This document shows, piece by piece, positions 1-11,208 of a DNA stretch of 64,000 nucleotides (positions are counted from its first letter, which is position 1; the number at the start of each line of letters is the position of its first letter). A program made the position numbers and the translations under genes. Source of the stretch: Paralithodes platypus (lineage: Eukaryota; Arthropoda; Malacostraca; Decapoda; Lithodidae); the NCBI GenBank assembly GCA_032716605.1, contig CM064495.1, positions 20,747,836-20,811,835 on the forward strand, read 5' to 3'. The notes below the pieces were generated by a model that was not told where the DNA came from, did no database searches, and saw only the letters and a program-made list of their open reading frames with translations.

Positions 1-1192
1 TACCCTGACCCAGGATAGCGGCAACAGCCCAGTTTCCGCCATGAGGGATGTTGTTGGTGAAGAGCAGAAATCACCCAGGGCGGATCCATGATGGCCCTCA
101 GCGTTTCTATGCCGTTGTTGGGAATGGGGTCCAGTTTCCTCCGCAGGACAGGAGGCCGATGCAGGAGACCTCCATACACTGCACTTGGGTAGATTTCTCT
201 TAATTTCCCTATTTTTCTCTTCTACATACGCCAACTTGCCCTTGTATGAAAAGCCATGTAGAAACCGGAGGAGGTCATCCCTCGCTGGCCCTCCCCCCAC
301 TTGGAACCGGCTATACACTTCAGGAGGCCTAGACGTTTCACACACGCTGGACCTCAGATAAGTCGATATGGGCCCGCCACGTCAGGATAGGGCCAAATTC
401 AAGCGTAGGCCAAGAATGTATGACGGTTCCGAACATGAGGGAGCGATTCGCACCCCCATCACCACACGTGGGGTATTCCCGGGAGCTTGGTCTTCAGAGT
501 GAAGCACATCACGGCACTCTTCTGGGTGTTCAGCGCGCAGGACCCCCGCTCGACGCCCATGGCTGGCCGTGCTGTTCTGTCAGCCTTTTTGGGGGGGGGG
601 TCGTAAAAACTCCTGGCAACCCCGCCGCCTGTAGAGCGATTCTTTGCAACCTCCTGTAGGGAATCGGCGGAGCTCACGGATTCGTGAATCAGCCATATGC
701 GTAGGCCAGCGTGCTAGCAGACCGGGAGCGGGGCATATCCCGACAGCAGGGCAGTTAAACAGGGGAGGGCTGAGGCTCGAACACTGGATTGACCCCCCGG
801 CGGACACGGAAGGGTCCCTCGACTCCGATGTTCCGATTGATACGCGATTAGTCCTGTCGCTGGAGAAAGCTGCGAACCACATGACAGGACTGTACCACCC
901 CATCCCGCATCGTCCTCAGCTTATAGAGAATCACCGGTATGGGATGCAGAATCAAAAGCGCCAGCGATGTCAATGAAGGCGGCCAGCAGGGACCCGCTTG
1001 CCCCGATAAGCCATCCTGTAGTCAGGTACTCCAATCTCAGCAGCACATCTATCGTACCTCGGCCGGGACGGAATCCGTACATTTCCGCAGGTATTAGAGT
1101 CCTCGATTCCAGCCACCACATGAGTCGGGAGGTCACCATCCTCGTCCATGACCTTACCCACCACTGAGCGTAGGCAGATTCCTCTCCGAGAA
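1..1192 (-). pseudogene. Family D reverse transcriptase, C-terminal part (broken)
   Basis: On the minus strand the fragments follow RT order. First comes RGICLRSVVGKVM near 1,190-1,150. After a frameshift come YGFRPG and motif A as AAFIDIAGAFD near 1,080-960. A motif B relic, GGSIQCSSLSPPLFN, lies near 790-750. Where the catalytic YADD box is expected (about 700-685) the bases now read AYAYG, so the metal-binding aspartates are lost. Thumb-like sequence (NTQKSAVMCF) follows near 540-510, then FLGLRLN-like residues near 400, and the element leaves the window. Frames change at least three times. This is the 3' half of the family D RT whose 5' half lies at 6,781-8,370. Confidence 0.75.
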
Positions 1193-2208
1193 TATCCCTT
1201 GCCTACCCAATAATCCCTCGCTACCGCCAGAACGGCTGCAGACGCTCTGTCAAACACTCTCACGATATCGATCATAATTTGAGTATTAACTACCTCATCC
1301 TCTTGCATTCTTGTGCATGAAAGGTGGTTAATGAGCACGGTTTAAAACCATCCTGTAGCTTAGTAAGTACACTGCACGATATTTCGTTGTGTATTGAACT
1401 GATAACTTTGTGTTTATCACAAGACTCCTGCTCGGCACCAGGGCGCTACTAAAAAGCGCCATCATGTTGTTTTGTTTGTTTTGTTTGTAAACAAACCGCT
1501 TTCTTCTTAGTTGATATAAAATCGTAGCCCCTAATTTTAACCCATTACCTACTGTGGTAAAGTATCAAATTTAACTGCCTTGTAGTAAGTAACGCTTTTG
1601 CATATTAATTTGCTAATAAACACATATTGTGTACGAACTAACCTGCCTACAGGAACGCAACGTTACACCGCCCAACGCCATTTTGTATACAAACCTTTGT
1701 TGGGGGGATTATACAGATTAACTTCCAGCCAATTTTGTAGTAAATTTAAGTGCATTCATTTATCTTTTACCCCTAACTATATTCTTGACTTTTTCTCCTC
1801 AGAGTGATTTTACTTTAAGCTAAGGGTGGTATTTGTACAAACTAACCTAGCCTAACCCAACCTGCCAAGCTTTTAACCTAATCCAAACCTAGCCTAGCCT
1901 ATAGCCAGCCAATCTGGTTGTTCCTTGTTTAAACTCAAGTAGATATTGTATTTAGTATCCTACTGTAGCTATATATAATGTAATTTTAGTTGTTGCTTGC
2001 ACGATCTTGTAGTAACCTTTGACTGATAAAAAAAATTGTTTTATCTAAAAAGAGTAGGCTACTGCTTTACTAGGCTACAGTGACACCAGGGCCATCTGTT
2101 GATACAGTATATTAACCCCTTGTGTGCAGTCACACTTTATTTTATATAATCTCTATTTGGTGAATTGTATATTTAGTTATATATTCTGTTATATATATAT
2201 TTGTTTAA
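1193..2208 (+). other. Presumed 5' leader of family A copy 1
   Basis: This kilobase has no long ORF and lies between the reconstructed insertion point in family D and the first leader repeat array. It is AT-rich, with several runs of the form CCTAACC/AACCTAGCC around 1,840-1,915. I assign it to the element only by position, because copy 2 is truncated before this point and gives no comparison. It could also include an unrecognised older insertion. Confidence 0.4.
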
Positions 2209-2435
2209 GGTTAGGTTATCACACCTGGTAGCCTATTTCTGCGTATTTCAATTTTATTATTTTTGGTTAGGCTATTCAACGCTGGTAGCCTATTGGTGCG
2301 TATTTCAATTTGTTTTAAACTTTTGGTTAGGCTATCGCCCCTGGAAGCCTAATTCTGCGTATCTCAAATTTTTGTTTTCGGTTAGGCTATCACCCCTGAT
2401 AACCTATTGTTGTGTATTTCAACATATTTGTTTTC
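2209..2435 (+). repeat. Four-copy 55-60 bp tandem repeat in the family A leader
   Basis: Units start at 2,209, 2,265, 2,325 and 2,380, each beginning GGTTAGG(C/T)TAT and containing a TGCGTATTTCAA-like core. Spacings are 56, 60, 55 and 56 bp. The array lies just upstream of ORF1. Tandem leader repeats act as internal promoters in some LINEs; whether these do is not visible. Confidence 0.8.
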
Positions 2436-2440
2436 GGTTG

Positions 2441-2539
2441 AAGTGATTGAAGTGTTTCTAAAGTGAGTGAAGTGTTTTAAAGTGAGTTAAGTGTTTTAAA
2501 GTGAGTTAAGTGTTTTAAAGTGAGTGAAGTGATCTGAAG
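2441..2539 (+). repeat. Five-copy ~19 bp AAGTGAGTGAAGTGTTTT repeat before ORF1
   Basis: Short units of AAGTGAGT(G/T)AAGTGTTTT repeat with a period close to 19 bp and end 15 bases before the ORF1 ATG. A degenerate counterpart (reverse-complement AAATCACTTCAC-type units) lies at 48,780-48,930 upstream of ORF1 of family A copy 2, so the array is an element feature and not local slippage. Confidence 0.8.
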
Positions 2540-2554
2540 AAACTGACTGTTACC

Positions 2555-3591
2555 ATGCCTCGCACTTGTACGAACTGCGCCGGTAGGTTTGGTGAGTCCA
2601 TGTTTGTTACTGTCGATCTTCAAGTCGACTGTCTCTGCCAGCAACAAGAGAATTTGACAGTGAAATTAGATGAAGCCTACAACAAGATCAACGTCCTCAC
2701 CATGAAGCTGGAAGCACTCCAAGAGTTTGTAACACTCAACGTTGGAGTACCACAAACTTCAATTGTCACCGCAACTCCAGCAGCCACCAACGCCCCAACG
2801 TCAACTGCCAACAATTCAACGCCTGCAGTATCCATTTCATCTGATGGTTCCGATACTCAAGAATCAAATAGTAACTCTCTTCCCCCTCAAGACAATTTCC
2901 GTGTCATGAGGAACAACGTTTGCCCCAAAACCAGGAAACCCATACCGATTACCGAGTGTCAAAACCGCTTCCAGATACTCGCAGACTCAGATGACGAAGC
3001 GGAAATAGAAGAAGTCCGGCTCGTGGGAGACTCGATGATACGTGGTCACTCACAGAGTTTTGCGCCAGAGCACCTAATACCAGGAAGCGTTTTTGTATCC
3101 CTGGTGGTGGTGTGGACGACGTAGTTGCTGCAGTTAACGAAGTATCTAAGCTGGCCCCTGCTAATACGATGTACGTCATCCACGTTGGATCCAACGATGT
3201 TACAGCGAACCCGGTCGGAAGATTTGCTTTAAAGTACCAGCAGCTGATCAAGTCGTTTAAGGAGAAGTCATCAAGGATCATCGTCTCAGGAATCGTCCCC
3301 CGGCTTGGTGTAGAGAGCCGATTTTACAACATAGCCACCATCACAAATCGTTGTCTAGCAAACCTCTGCAGGAAGGAAAACGTGGGATTCGTCGACACCT
3401 GGGACAATTTCTACTACGATGACTATTTGTTTTCGGACGATGGAGTTCATCTGAACCGGGTGGGAGCAGCACGTTTTGGGCGTCTTCTCAATGATGCGGT
3501 GAAGGATTTTCGGAGAAGAAATCGACTCAGCACAGGACAACCAGGAAGGCGGACCGAAGACAGCGAGGGCGGCAACCTGCGAAGGAATTAA
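2555..3591 (+). pseudogene. Family A ORF1 with zinc motif, coiled coil and SGNH esterase domain (frameshifted)
   Basis: The frame opens at ATG 2,555. The N-terminus has CTNC followed by a CxC-like pair; copy 2 shows the fuller CPDVHVCRFC form, suggesting a small zinc module. A predicted coiled coil follows (residues about 35-65), then a Ser/Thr/Asn-rich linker, then an SGNH hydrolase-like domain: VGDSM (block I, nucleophile Ser), HVGSND (block III Asn), and DGVHLN (block V Asp/His). A one-base frameshift near 3,090-3,105 separates block I from the rest, which continues from 3,112 to the stop at 3,591. Esterase-type ORF1 proteins are known in CR1/L2-type LINEs; their role in the cycle is unsettled. 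The two ORFs are on the same strand, 5' of the endonuclease. Confidence 0.8.
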
Positions 3592-3774
3592 ATGCTAATC
3601 TGTCAAGAACCGCAAATTTGGATAAAGCTCCACCAACACGACCCAAATTCAAAACCGCCAGGGATAACGACCGAGGACCGATGTCAGCCATGAATGTAAA
3701 TGTAGATCCGATCAGAACCAAAAATTTGATTAAAGAACGTTCTGTGAGTTTCTAAAACCGCAACTTTAAAGGTT

Positions 3775-6550
3775 TTCTATGCAAACGCTCGTAGCATACG
3801 CAATAAATTTTCAGATTTAGAGGAACTAGTGTTTACAGAAAATTATGATGTGATTGGTATACACAGAATCTTGGCTCAATACAGTAGATAGAGACTTTTT
3901 AGCAGAGTATTCACTTCCCGTTTATGTAATGTTTGAGAAAAGCCGAATAAATAAAAATGGAGGTGGCGTTTTATTTTATATCAAAGAAAGTCTTAACCCG
4001 ACCCTCTTGTCAAACCTCAAATTGTGAACGTCGACACATCTTTTGTGCTAATAAAGAATAATAAAGGTACAAAAATAATACTTTGCATTAATATACAGAC
4101 CTCCAGCTCAATCAGTGCAATTGACCGAGAAATTTATGAACAAATTGCAGATGTAAGTAACTCACAAGATACCGTATTTTTGGCGACTTTAATTTACCTG
4201 TGACAAAGTGGGGCGATACTCTAATTCACACTCCGGACATGACTTGTATACGAACTTGCAAGAGAGTTTCGCTTTAAATCAATTTGTTCGAACACCGCCC
4301 CGTGGTAATAACGTTCTTTGACATTGTACTTGCAACAAAAGAAGAATTAATAGAGAATTTGAATGTTGGTGATGAATTCTGTAACAGCGACCAGTGTACG
4401 ATAACTTTCACTTTAAACTTTACTAGTAACGAACCAAATAGTAGCATCGAAAAAGTCCCTAATTTCAAGAAAGCAAACTTTCATAAACTTAGAGCTATGT
4501 TTAAAGAAACTGACTGGAGCTTTTTAATTAACAATAACGACATAAATACATCTTGGAAGTTATTCGAAACCACTTACCTAAAAGCAGTGCAAGACTGCAT
4601 ACCATCGAAAATACGGCGTCCAGGCCATAATAATAAGCCCAAATGGTGGAATAAAGATATTTTAAACTGCCTGCTTGCTAAAAAATATGCTAATGATAGA
4701 TTAAAATCCTCACAAAAAGACGAAGAACGGGTGAAATTTGTAGAGCTACGACGCAAAGCCAAAAAGTTAATTAAGCAATGTAAAAAGACCCTAGAGTTAC
4801 ATATTGCGAATCAAAGTAAAACAAACCCGAAAGAATTCTATAGTTATATCAGAAAGAAAAAAGTAGTTACTTCAACTGTTGGACCGTTAGTCGATGAAAA
4901 TGGAGAATACACCAAAGACGAAGTACAAATGAGTAATGCCCTCAATACCTTCTTTGCATCAGTTTTTACAACAGAAGACCTCAGTGATATCCCTACACCA
5001 TCGCCGATTCAGGTTCTAAGCAATATCACCGTTACAGAGAGAGAAGTATTGAATTGTTTAGATAAACTCAAGGTAAATAAAACGCCTGGACCTGATACAA
5101 TCTCGCCTAGAGTTCTGAAGGAAGCTAAGGATGAGCTCACCACTGACATTACTATTCAATAAATCCTTGCAGTCTGGAACTATGCCTGATCAGTGGAAGC
5201 TAGCCAACGTAACACCGATATTCAAAAAAGGCAGCAAATCCCTACCCAGTAACTATCGTCCAATTAGCTTAACCTCAGTTGTATGTAAAATGCTAGAAAC
5301 GGTCATAAGAGAGAGACTCGTAAATCACTTAGAGGAAAATGACATACTAAAAGATACTCAACACGGCTTTCGTAAAAAACGTTCCTGTTTAACAAACCTC
5401 TTAGACTTCTTCCACGATATCCTCAACCTCTACGATGAGAGTAAAGCTGTAGATATTATATACCTTGATTTCCAAAAGGCCTTTGACAAAGTTCCCCACA
5501 AACGTTTACTGCTAAAACTAAAAGCGCATGGAATACAAGACGGTGTATTGAAATGGATAGAAAATTGGCTCAGCGACAGAAAGCAAAGAGTAGTCATAAA
5601 CGGTAAGGCATCTAAATGGACCAATGTAAGTAGCGGGGTACCCCAGGGATCGGTACTAGGACCAATTATCTTTCTAATTTACATAAACGACATAGATGAG
5701 GATCTCACCTGTACAATCTCAAAATTTGCTGACGATACAAAAATTGCAAATAGCGTACTCTCAAAAGACCAAGTTGACGATATGCAACACAATCTAGATA
5801 AATTGTCACATTAGGCCCAAATTTGGCAAATGAGTTTCAATGCGGATAAATGTAAAGTACTACATATCGGATACCTAAATGAGAAAGCGAACTATTCGAT
5901 GAATGGCACTCAGCTTAAGAATGTAAACAGAGAAACCGATCTGGGAGTAACAATATCGAGTAACCTAAAACCCAGTCAACAATGTTCAGAAGTTGTTAAG
6001 AAGGCAAACAAAATAATTGGCTTTATAGGCAGGTCATTTGAGCATAAATCCAAAGACGTTTTCCTAACCCTTTACAATTCCTTAGTCCGCCCTTCTGGAA
6101 TACTGCGTTCAATGCTGGTGCCCTTATTACCAAAAATACATAAACAAGCTAGAACGAGTTCAACGTAGAGTTACCAAAATGATACCTAGCCGAAAGAACA
6201 AACCATACGAAGAGCGTCTTAGAGAATTAAATCTATTTCCTTTAACCCAGCGCTGATTAAGAGGTGACTTAATTCAAGTGTTCAAAATCATCAAAGGCAT
6301 CGACAATATGAACTGTAGTAAGTACTTCACTATCGACCAATCTAATTACACGCGGGGAAACGGTTGCAAAATTATTGGTAAATCTTTTAACTCACACGAA
6401 TCTAAGAATTTCTTCTTCAATCAAGTTGTCAACTTGTGGAATGGGCTTCCCGGAGACGTTATAGACTGCAGCACCGTTGATTCATTTAAATTCCGCCTAG
6501 ACAAATATCTCGCATCAAACCCGCGACTGACTGCGTTTGTAAATGAATAA
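3775..6550 (+). pseudogene. Family A ORF2, endonuclease plus reverse transcriptase (broken)
   Basis: An APE-type endonuclease relic starts near 3,775 (FYANARSIRNKFSDL) and is full of stops to about 4,280. The linker and RT run from 4,284 in one frame to 5,162, then shift. A short deletion near 5,135-5,145, seen against copies 2 and 3, explains the shift. The RT then shows NYRPISLTS, motif A IYLDFQKAFD, motif B SGVPQGSVLGP and motif C FADD. A TAG at 5,812-5,814 interrupts the thumb, the frame reopens at 5,830, shifts again near 6,090 and ends at 6,550 (AFVNE). The catalytic residues are intact, but the gene cannot make a full protein. The protein would nick target DNA and copy the RNA there. 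Confidence 0.85.
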
Positions 6551-6777
6551 CTTTATTTTATCCTCCCCTCAGTTACTAACCCATATGTCCCCTACTAACT
6601 TCCTAGTCCTGCCACGGACATTAGTTCCAGGGCAGTAGTTCCCTTTCCAATGTTCCCTTACCCACTCTAAACCACTGTTTGGACACTTGTTCCTCAGTGT
6701 TTTGGAGGACAAGCAGCCTAGAAGGGTCACTAGATATGTTGTTGCTTGATTTCCTTTGTACTCCTTTGTACTCCTTT
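6551..6777 (+). repeat. Family A 3' UTR ending in TCCTTTGTAC repeats
   Basis: After the ORF2 stop a 3' UTR of about 225 bp ends in a 10-bp repeat, TTCCTTTGTACTCCTTTGTA continuing to 6,777. The reverse complement of the whole segment occurs at 44,581-44,880 and 61,832-62,090, with the same terminal GTACAAAGGA units. Ending in short repeats without poly(A) is typical of CR1-type LINEs. Confidence 0.85.
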
Positions 6778-6780
6778 GAA

Positions 6781-8370
6781 GAGGGGAGCGTGGGGTCTTT
6801 CCCCGGCTTCGGGAACGGCAGCAATAGACCATGCTTCCATGCAGCAGGATAGACCCCGGCACACCAGGCGCTGTTGTAGATGGCCAATAGTGAATCCAGG
6901 GCTGACTGCGGTAAATGGACCATCATCTCATACGCAATGTCATCGTGGCCCATTGCCTTGCCTCTGGGAAGCGAGCGTATCGTACTGTGGAGTTCATGGG
7001 AGGTCAGCGGCCCGGCCAGACCTGCCGGGCGGGGGATCCCAACCGAGACAAGATATCCGAGTCCCATATGTCAGCATCTGGGAGGGGGGCGGGTTCCCCT
7101 AACACTCCCTGGAAATGGCCGGCCAAATGTTCTGCCTGCTCCTGGGGATCACTGACCAAGGAGCCTGCAATATTGAGAGGGAACGAGGGGTCAACTCGCT
7201 GACCATTCATCCTCCTGACAAACATCCAAGCCCTCTTGCAGGACTTGTCGAAGTGTAGTGTGGGACAGAAGGCGGTCCACGACTTCCTCTTGGCCGACAA
7301 GACGATCCTGGCACATCGTGTTTCAATGCGGCGCGCCTCCTTCTTCGTAGAAGCACAGGGATGCCGTCGCCAATGGTTCCAGGAGCGATGACGAGCCCGG
7401 ACCGCCTCAGTACAGTCACTGTTCCACCAAGGGACTGCCGGCCTTGAAGTTGGAGGACCTCCCAACTTCCGGAAAACCCCTTTGGCCGCCGCCACTAGAG
7501 CCACTGATATTCCAGCCGCCCCTACTCTCCGAGAATCCACTGCCGGGGTAAGGAGAGATCGGACTGCCGTTTGATACTGAGCCCAGCCCTCCTCATGGAA
7601 CGCCCATCTGGGGCGAGCGTGCCGAGTCGCCGGGGACGGGAAGTTTGGCACCTCTATGAAGATGGGGAGATGGTCACTACCCTTGTAGGGACCCGTGGAA
7701 ACCTCCGCCCCAGAAAGAAGCCATCCCCAAAACAGAGATCCAGGGTGGAAGACCTCGCTGTATGGGGGTCGATGCGTGTAGGGAGGCCGGGAGGGGTGAG
7801 GAGATGGAGAGTGGGGCTATCCAGTAGTACGTCGAACAGTGACGTCCCCGACTGATTGCAGGATGTCCGGCGGACACCCGGATCCCAATGGCAATGCCTG
7901 GCATTAAAATCCCCCATCACCAGACTAGGAGATGGTATCTGGCCGAAATAATGCAGGAATTCATCGCCGGACACAGTTCGGCACGGGTTATAACAGAGGA
8001 GGATTGTCGCCCAACCAGTCCTCAAAGCCACACTCACCGCCAGGACTTCCATCACTCCCCCATCAAAACTCTGGAGGTGGAGCAGTTTACTGGGTACCGA
8101 CTCACGCACCGCTAACGCCAGGCCACATCCCCGGGTATCCCTGTCCTTCCGGTGAACTATGAAATCTGGAGCATCAGAGAAGGAGACAGCCACATCTCAC
8201 AGACCCCCACCACTATTGGGGCCTCCCTTCCAACTAATTGTTTGAGATCCTGCGTCTTCCTGTGTAGAGAACGGGCGTTCCATAAGACCAACTTTACTGG
8301 TGATCGTGGCGGTACTATTGACCCATCAGCAGGGCAAGCAGTCTGGGCATCAGGGCAATACATATCTCCC
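6781..8370 (-). pseudogene. Family D ORF2 N-terminal half: endonuclease and start of RT
   Basis: On the minus strand the EN opens at about 8,300 with LVLWNARSLHRK, shifts frame near 8,175, and continues through RGCGLALAVRESVP and MGDFNARHCHW (the GDFN catalytic block) to LDLCFGDG near 7,730. A linker at 7,651-7,004 has arginine-rich coiled segments. The RT starts at 7,067 with TIRSLPRGKAMGHDDI and AWKHGLLLPFPKPGKDP, and is cut at 6,780 by family A. Stops and shifts at about 8,175, 7,650 and 7,030 make it non-functional. The gag-like ORF1 lies directly upstream on the same strand. Confidence 0.8.
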
Positions 8371-8429
8371 TCATCGTCAGGTCCTTCATGAAGTACTCCC
8401 AGAAATCCGCAAACAACTGTCCATATGTG

Positions 8430-9878
8430 TCACCACTTCCTGATGACCCGGGACCAGATCCAGAGGAGGGGCACTCCCGGGAGTCTGCAACTACTGCCGC
8501 AGGGCGGGCAGTAACCGGGGGGGTGCACCTGACGAAAACCAGGGCGAGATGTTGGCACCGAAACCGGTTCTGGATGGCAGGCTGGTGGGGGCAGTGCATC
8601 CTGTGAGGGAACGCTGCGTCGGAGTCGGTCCGCACGACGACGCGGCCGGTCAACCATCATATCCCCTAGTGCTGCATACCTGTTGGTGGCCACTACCGCT
8701 GCGTATGAAGAGGCACCACTGGCAGACCGAGGAGCCCGGCGAGGAGGTGGAGGACCCATCGTAGTTTCAGTGGGCAGAGGAGTAACCTGAGCCGACGGGG
8801 CAGTTCGTCGTCGGGTAGGATTGAGGCCTCTGAGGAGGCCATTGAGGGCAGCCACGCCCATCTCCCCGGCCTTATAGTCCTCATGATGGTCAATCGCATG
8901 TGTAAACAACAGGCACGAGCGGGACGTCACCCTGTGCGCCCCCCCCACAAAAATAGCAGCTGGGTGCGTTGTTGCAGGCCTGACCTCCCCTTTGCATGTC
9001 ATGAAAGCCACTGCAATTACGGCACCGTACCTTATTCCTGCAGGACACCGTACCATGGCCAAAAAAGTGGCAGTTGTAGCACCTCAGCATGCGGAATGAG
9101 TACCTCGTCACCTGGTAGCTAACACGTCCCAAGGCCACCCTGGCAGGTGGCCCTTGGGGCCAATGGGCCCTTGAACCGTAGCCTGACTACCCTGCCATCG
9201 ACCTGGGACTGGGACGCATCCCCCTCCCCACCGGCAGCGGGTCCGCTTCGACAGGCGCGTGACCTCCTCCAGGACTGTGGTGCCCCCAGCACCCGACATC
9301 ACTTGTAGCGACTCCAAGACGACCTTGTCCGATATGTCCGGGTGCACCGGGCCAATCTTGCCCCATGAGTACCTGTCGTCTTCTGGGGAGATAGACGCCC
9401 TGCATGTTACCGTCCACTCCCCAAACTCGGTAATGGTATCAAGTGGCGCCACCGAGTCCCCAATTAGGTCTATGGCCAGATGGACACTTAACGCCTCACC
9501 TCTACCCAACACACAAATATCCTCCGGTTTGACAAAGTCCCCGATTGGAGACCCATTTACAGCCACAGTGACCTTCGCAGACTTGTCAAACACCCGAGAT
9601 CTGGGCTCAGTGGTGATGATATATGTGATCTTTTCTGACACTGGGGTAGGCCTAGGCCTAACCAGCCCGTTCTCCTTAAGGCCACCACTGGCACCACCAC
9701 CACCCACCGTTTCAGGAACCACATTCACATCACTCACTACTTCATGCCGCGATATTTTCAGCGCATTCCCGGCACTTCCCCCGTCATTATCGGCATCACT
9801 CTCTGACCCATGCTCAAGGCCTCGTTTCAGGGCCAATGAGGGACTATCTTCCATGGTGGCACTCAACTGTTCCTCCAT
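8430..9878 (-). pseudogene. Family D ORF1, gag-like protein with CCHC knuckles (frameshifted)
   Basis: From ATG at 9,878 the minus strand encodes an acidic, Gly/Ser-rich N-terminus, then a folded region (about residues 80-200). After a shift near 9,130 it gives a knuckle cluster: CYNCHFFGHGTVSC (C-x2-C-x4-H-x4-C), CRNCSGFHDMQRGGQAC, and a partial CYFCGG. Another shift near 8,930 leads to a proline/arginine-rich tail ending about 8,430. Such ORF1 proteins coat the element RNA as a nucleocapsid. At least two shifts break it. Confidence 0.75.
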
Positions 9879-10090
9879 ATTGTCGGCTACCTGTCCTAGC
9901 CCAACTCCCCCTGTGGCCTAATTCCTATAAGTGTTAGCCCACAGAATGTCAAAGTACAGATTGAACAGCCCCGAGGGCCGTGAATGGGATGATCAACAAC
10001 ACCATGATCATAGACTAAACACGTCTTTACCATACGGCGCCGCGATCGGACCGACAGCCACGTCTCTTCTACCCCCACCATTGTTGTTGT

Positions 10091-10917
10091 GAGAGTAGGG
10101 AGTAGCCAACGTCAAACATGCTGGGACAAAATATCCCTAGATGTCATAAGTATAACCTATGAACGTATTTCGTGAAATGTCCTGTTTTAGTGCAACTTTA
10201 TAAATTAACATCTACATAACATGTAACTAATAATATATTAAAAGTACATTTTAATTCTTGTTGTGTTCCTTGGAGCTATACAGCTTACATCATATATAAG
10301 TATTTTGCATATTGTATATGTATTCCTAATATTTTCCTCTTGCTTTTATATATCTATTTTGTTTTAAATAATTTACAAGTGTTTTTACCAACATTAAATC
10401 ACTCTTAAAGACGTTCCCTCTTTAATCTAATGCCCCCTCATTTTGAGGGATTTCCCTAACTTTGGTAACACTGCAGACAAGCCAGGTGCACAGATATCAA
10501 GGAGTATCTAATAAGGAAAAACGACTGAGGTGTTTTTGTTGTATGCCCTACAACAGGCCTGCCACCAAATCCCTAGGACGCTCGGCAAAATAACCGTGTG
10601 ACGTCACGCTTTGAGCTCTATCCTTCTGTACTCTGGTTTTCCGTAAAGGATTGCTTCACTCAGTCGTTGCTTTATTCAAACTCGACTGGTGATATTTGAT
10701 TTACCCCCAGTTGTAAAACAGAAAGGATTGCTTCATTTACTCACTGCTTCATTGAAATACGACTGGTTTTAGTTTACTAACTAATATTTAATTTGTAATA
10801 CTTTGTCAATTTTCAACAACTCTTCAATTACTGTATTCGAAATTAGTTGTCATATTATTTAAATGCTATAATTTGTATGTACCGATACCTCCAATATACG
10901 GTATTAACTTATATTAA
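10091..10917. other. AT-rich interval without recognisable gene
   Basis: No ORF of note occurs on either strand between the family D 5' end and the next MITE relic. A short imperfect duplication (10,642-10,770) is the only structure I can point to. Confidence 0.6.
10642..10770 (+). repeat. Imperfect tandem duplication, ~75 bp spacing
   Basis: GTAAAGGATTGCTTCA at about 10,642 recurs as AGAAAGGATTGCTTCA at about 10,719. Both are followed by a similar segment ending CGACTGGT. Two copies, roughly 80% alike by eye. Confidence 0.6.
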
Positions 10918-11204
10918 CCCTTTGAGTACCAACGACGTGCGTTATATTGTATTAGAGCTATATTTTGATGATATTAAGCAGCTTAGAAAGGATCTGTGGT
11001 AGTTCAAAAAGGTTGGTTGAGATTTTTGAAGCCTTATTACTGTTAAAGGTCCATATAATGTCAATATTTTTGACAACTAGTCTCATAAATGTAGATTAGA
11101 CTTAATACCATGATCTAACAAAACTCTTACGGCTCTGTGATTGTATTGGATTCAGGATATTATCCGCCTTGCTTTGAAAATTATAACACAGCACAGCAGA
11201 TACC
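10918..11204. mobile_element. MITE-Y relic (TTAA-flanked foldback family)
   Basis: TTAA at 10,914-10,917 is followed by CCCTTTGAGTACCAACGACG, matching the MITE-Y terminus consensus CCCnTnnAGTACCgrCGACG seen at 36,342 and, inverted, at 43,566-43,585. The inner segment with CAGCTTAGAAAGGATCTGTG also matches. The right terminus is not recognisable, so the end given is nominal. Confidence 0.5.
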
Positions 11205-11208
11205 TTAA

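Larger units (their letters stand above)
1193..6777 (+). mobile_element. Family A copy 1, CR1/L2-type non-LTR retrotransposon, probably near full length
   Basis: The borders come from the interrupted family D RT: GAA (1,190-1,192) precedes the element and GAA (6,778-6,780) follows it, a possible 3-bp target duplication. Between them lie a 1.36 kb 5' leader with two tandem arrays, an ORF1 with SGNH esterase motifs, an endonuclease-RT ORF2, and a short 3' UTR ending in 10-bp repeats with no poly(A). ORF1 esterases and terminal short repeats are known features of CR1/L2-type elements. Both ORFs are broken. Copies 2 (44,581-48,954) and 3 (61,832-64,000) share the 3' structure. Confidence 0.8.
1..10090 (-). 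mobile_element. Family D Jockey/I-type non-LTR retrotransposon, split and degraded
   Basis: Read on the minus strand from about 10,090 down to the left edge, this element carries a CCHC gag-like ORF1, then an endonuclease and an RT domain. The RT is cut by family A (1,193-6,777). Removing that insertion joins the codons ending PTLPS directly to RRGICL, which is the expected run across the first RT block. About 4.5 kb of family D is visible and its 3' end lies outside the window. Several frameshifts and stops make it non-functional. Assignment to the Jockey/I group rests on the ORF1 CCHC knuckles and EN-RT order; the exact clade is uncertain. Confidence 0.8.

Noticed and set aside
9259..9921. 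220-codon plus-strand frame
   Set aside because: It lies opposite family D ORF1, is Ser/Pro/Thr-rich, and shows no recognisable domain; antisense shadow.
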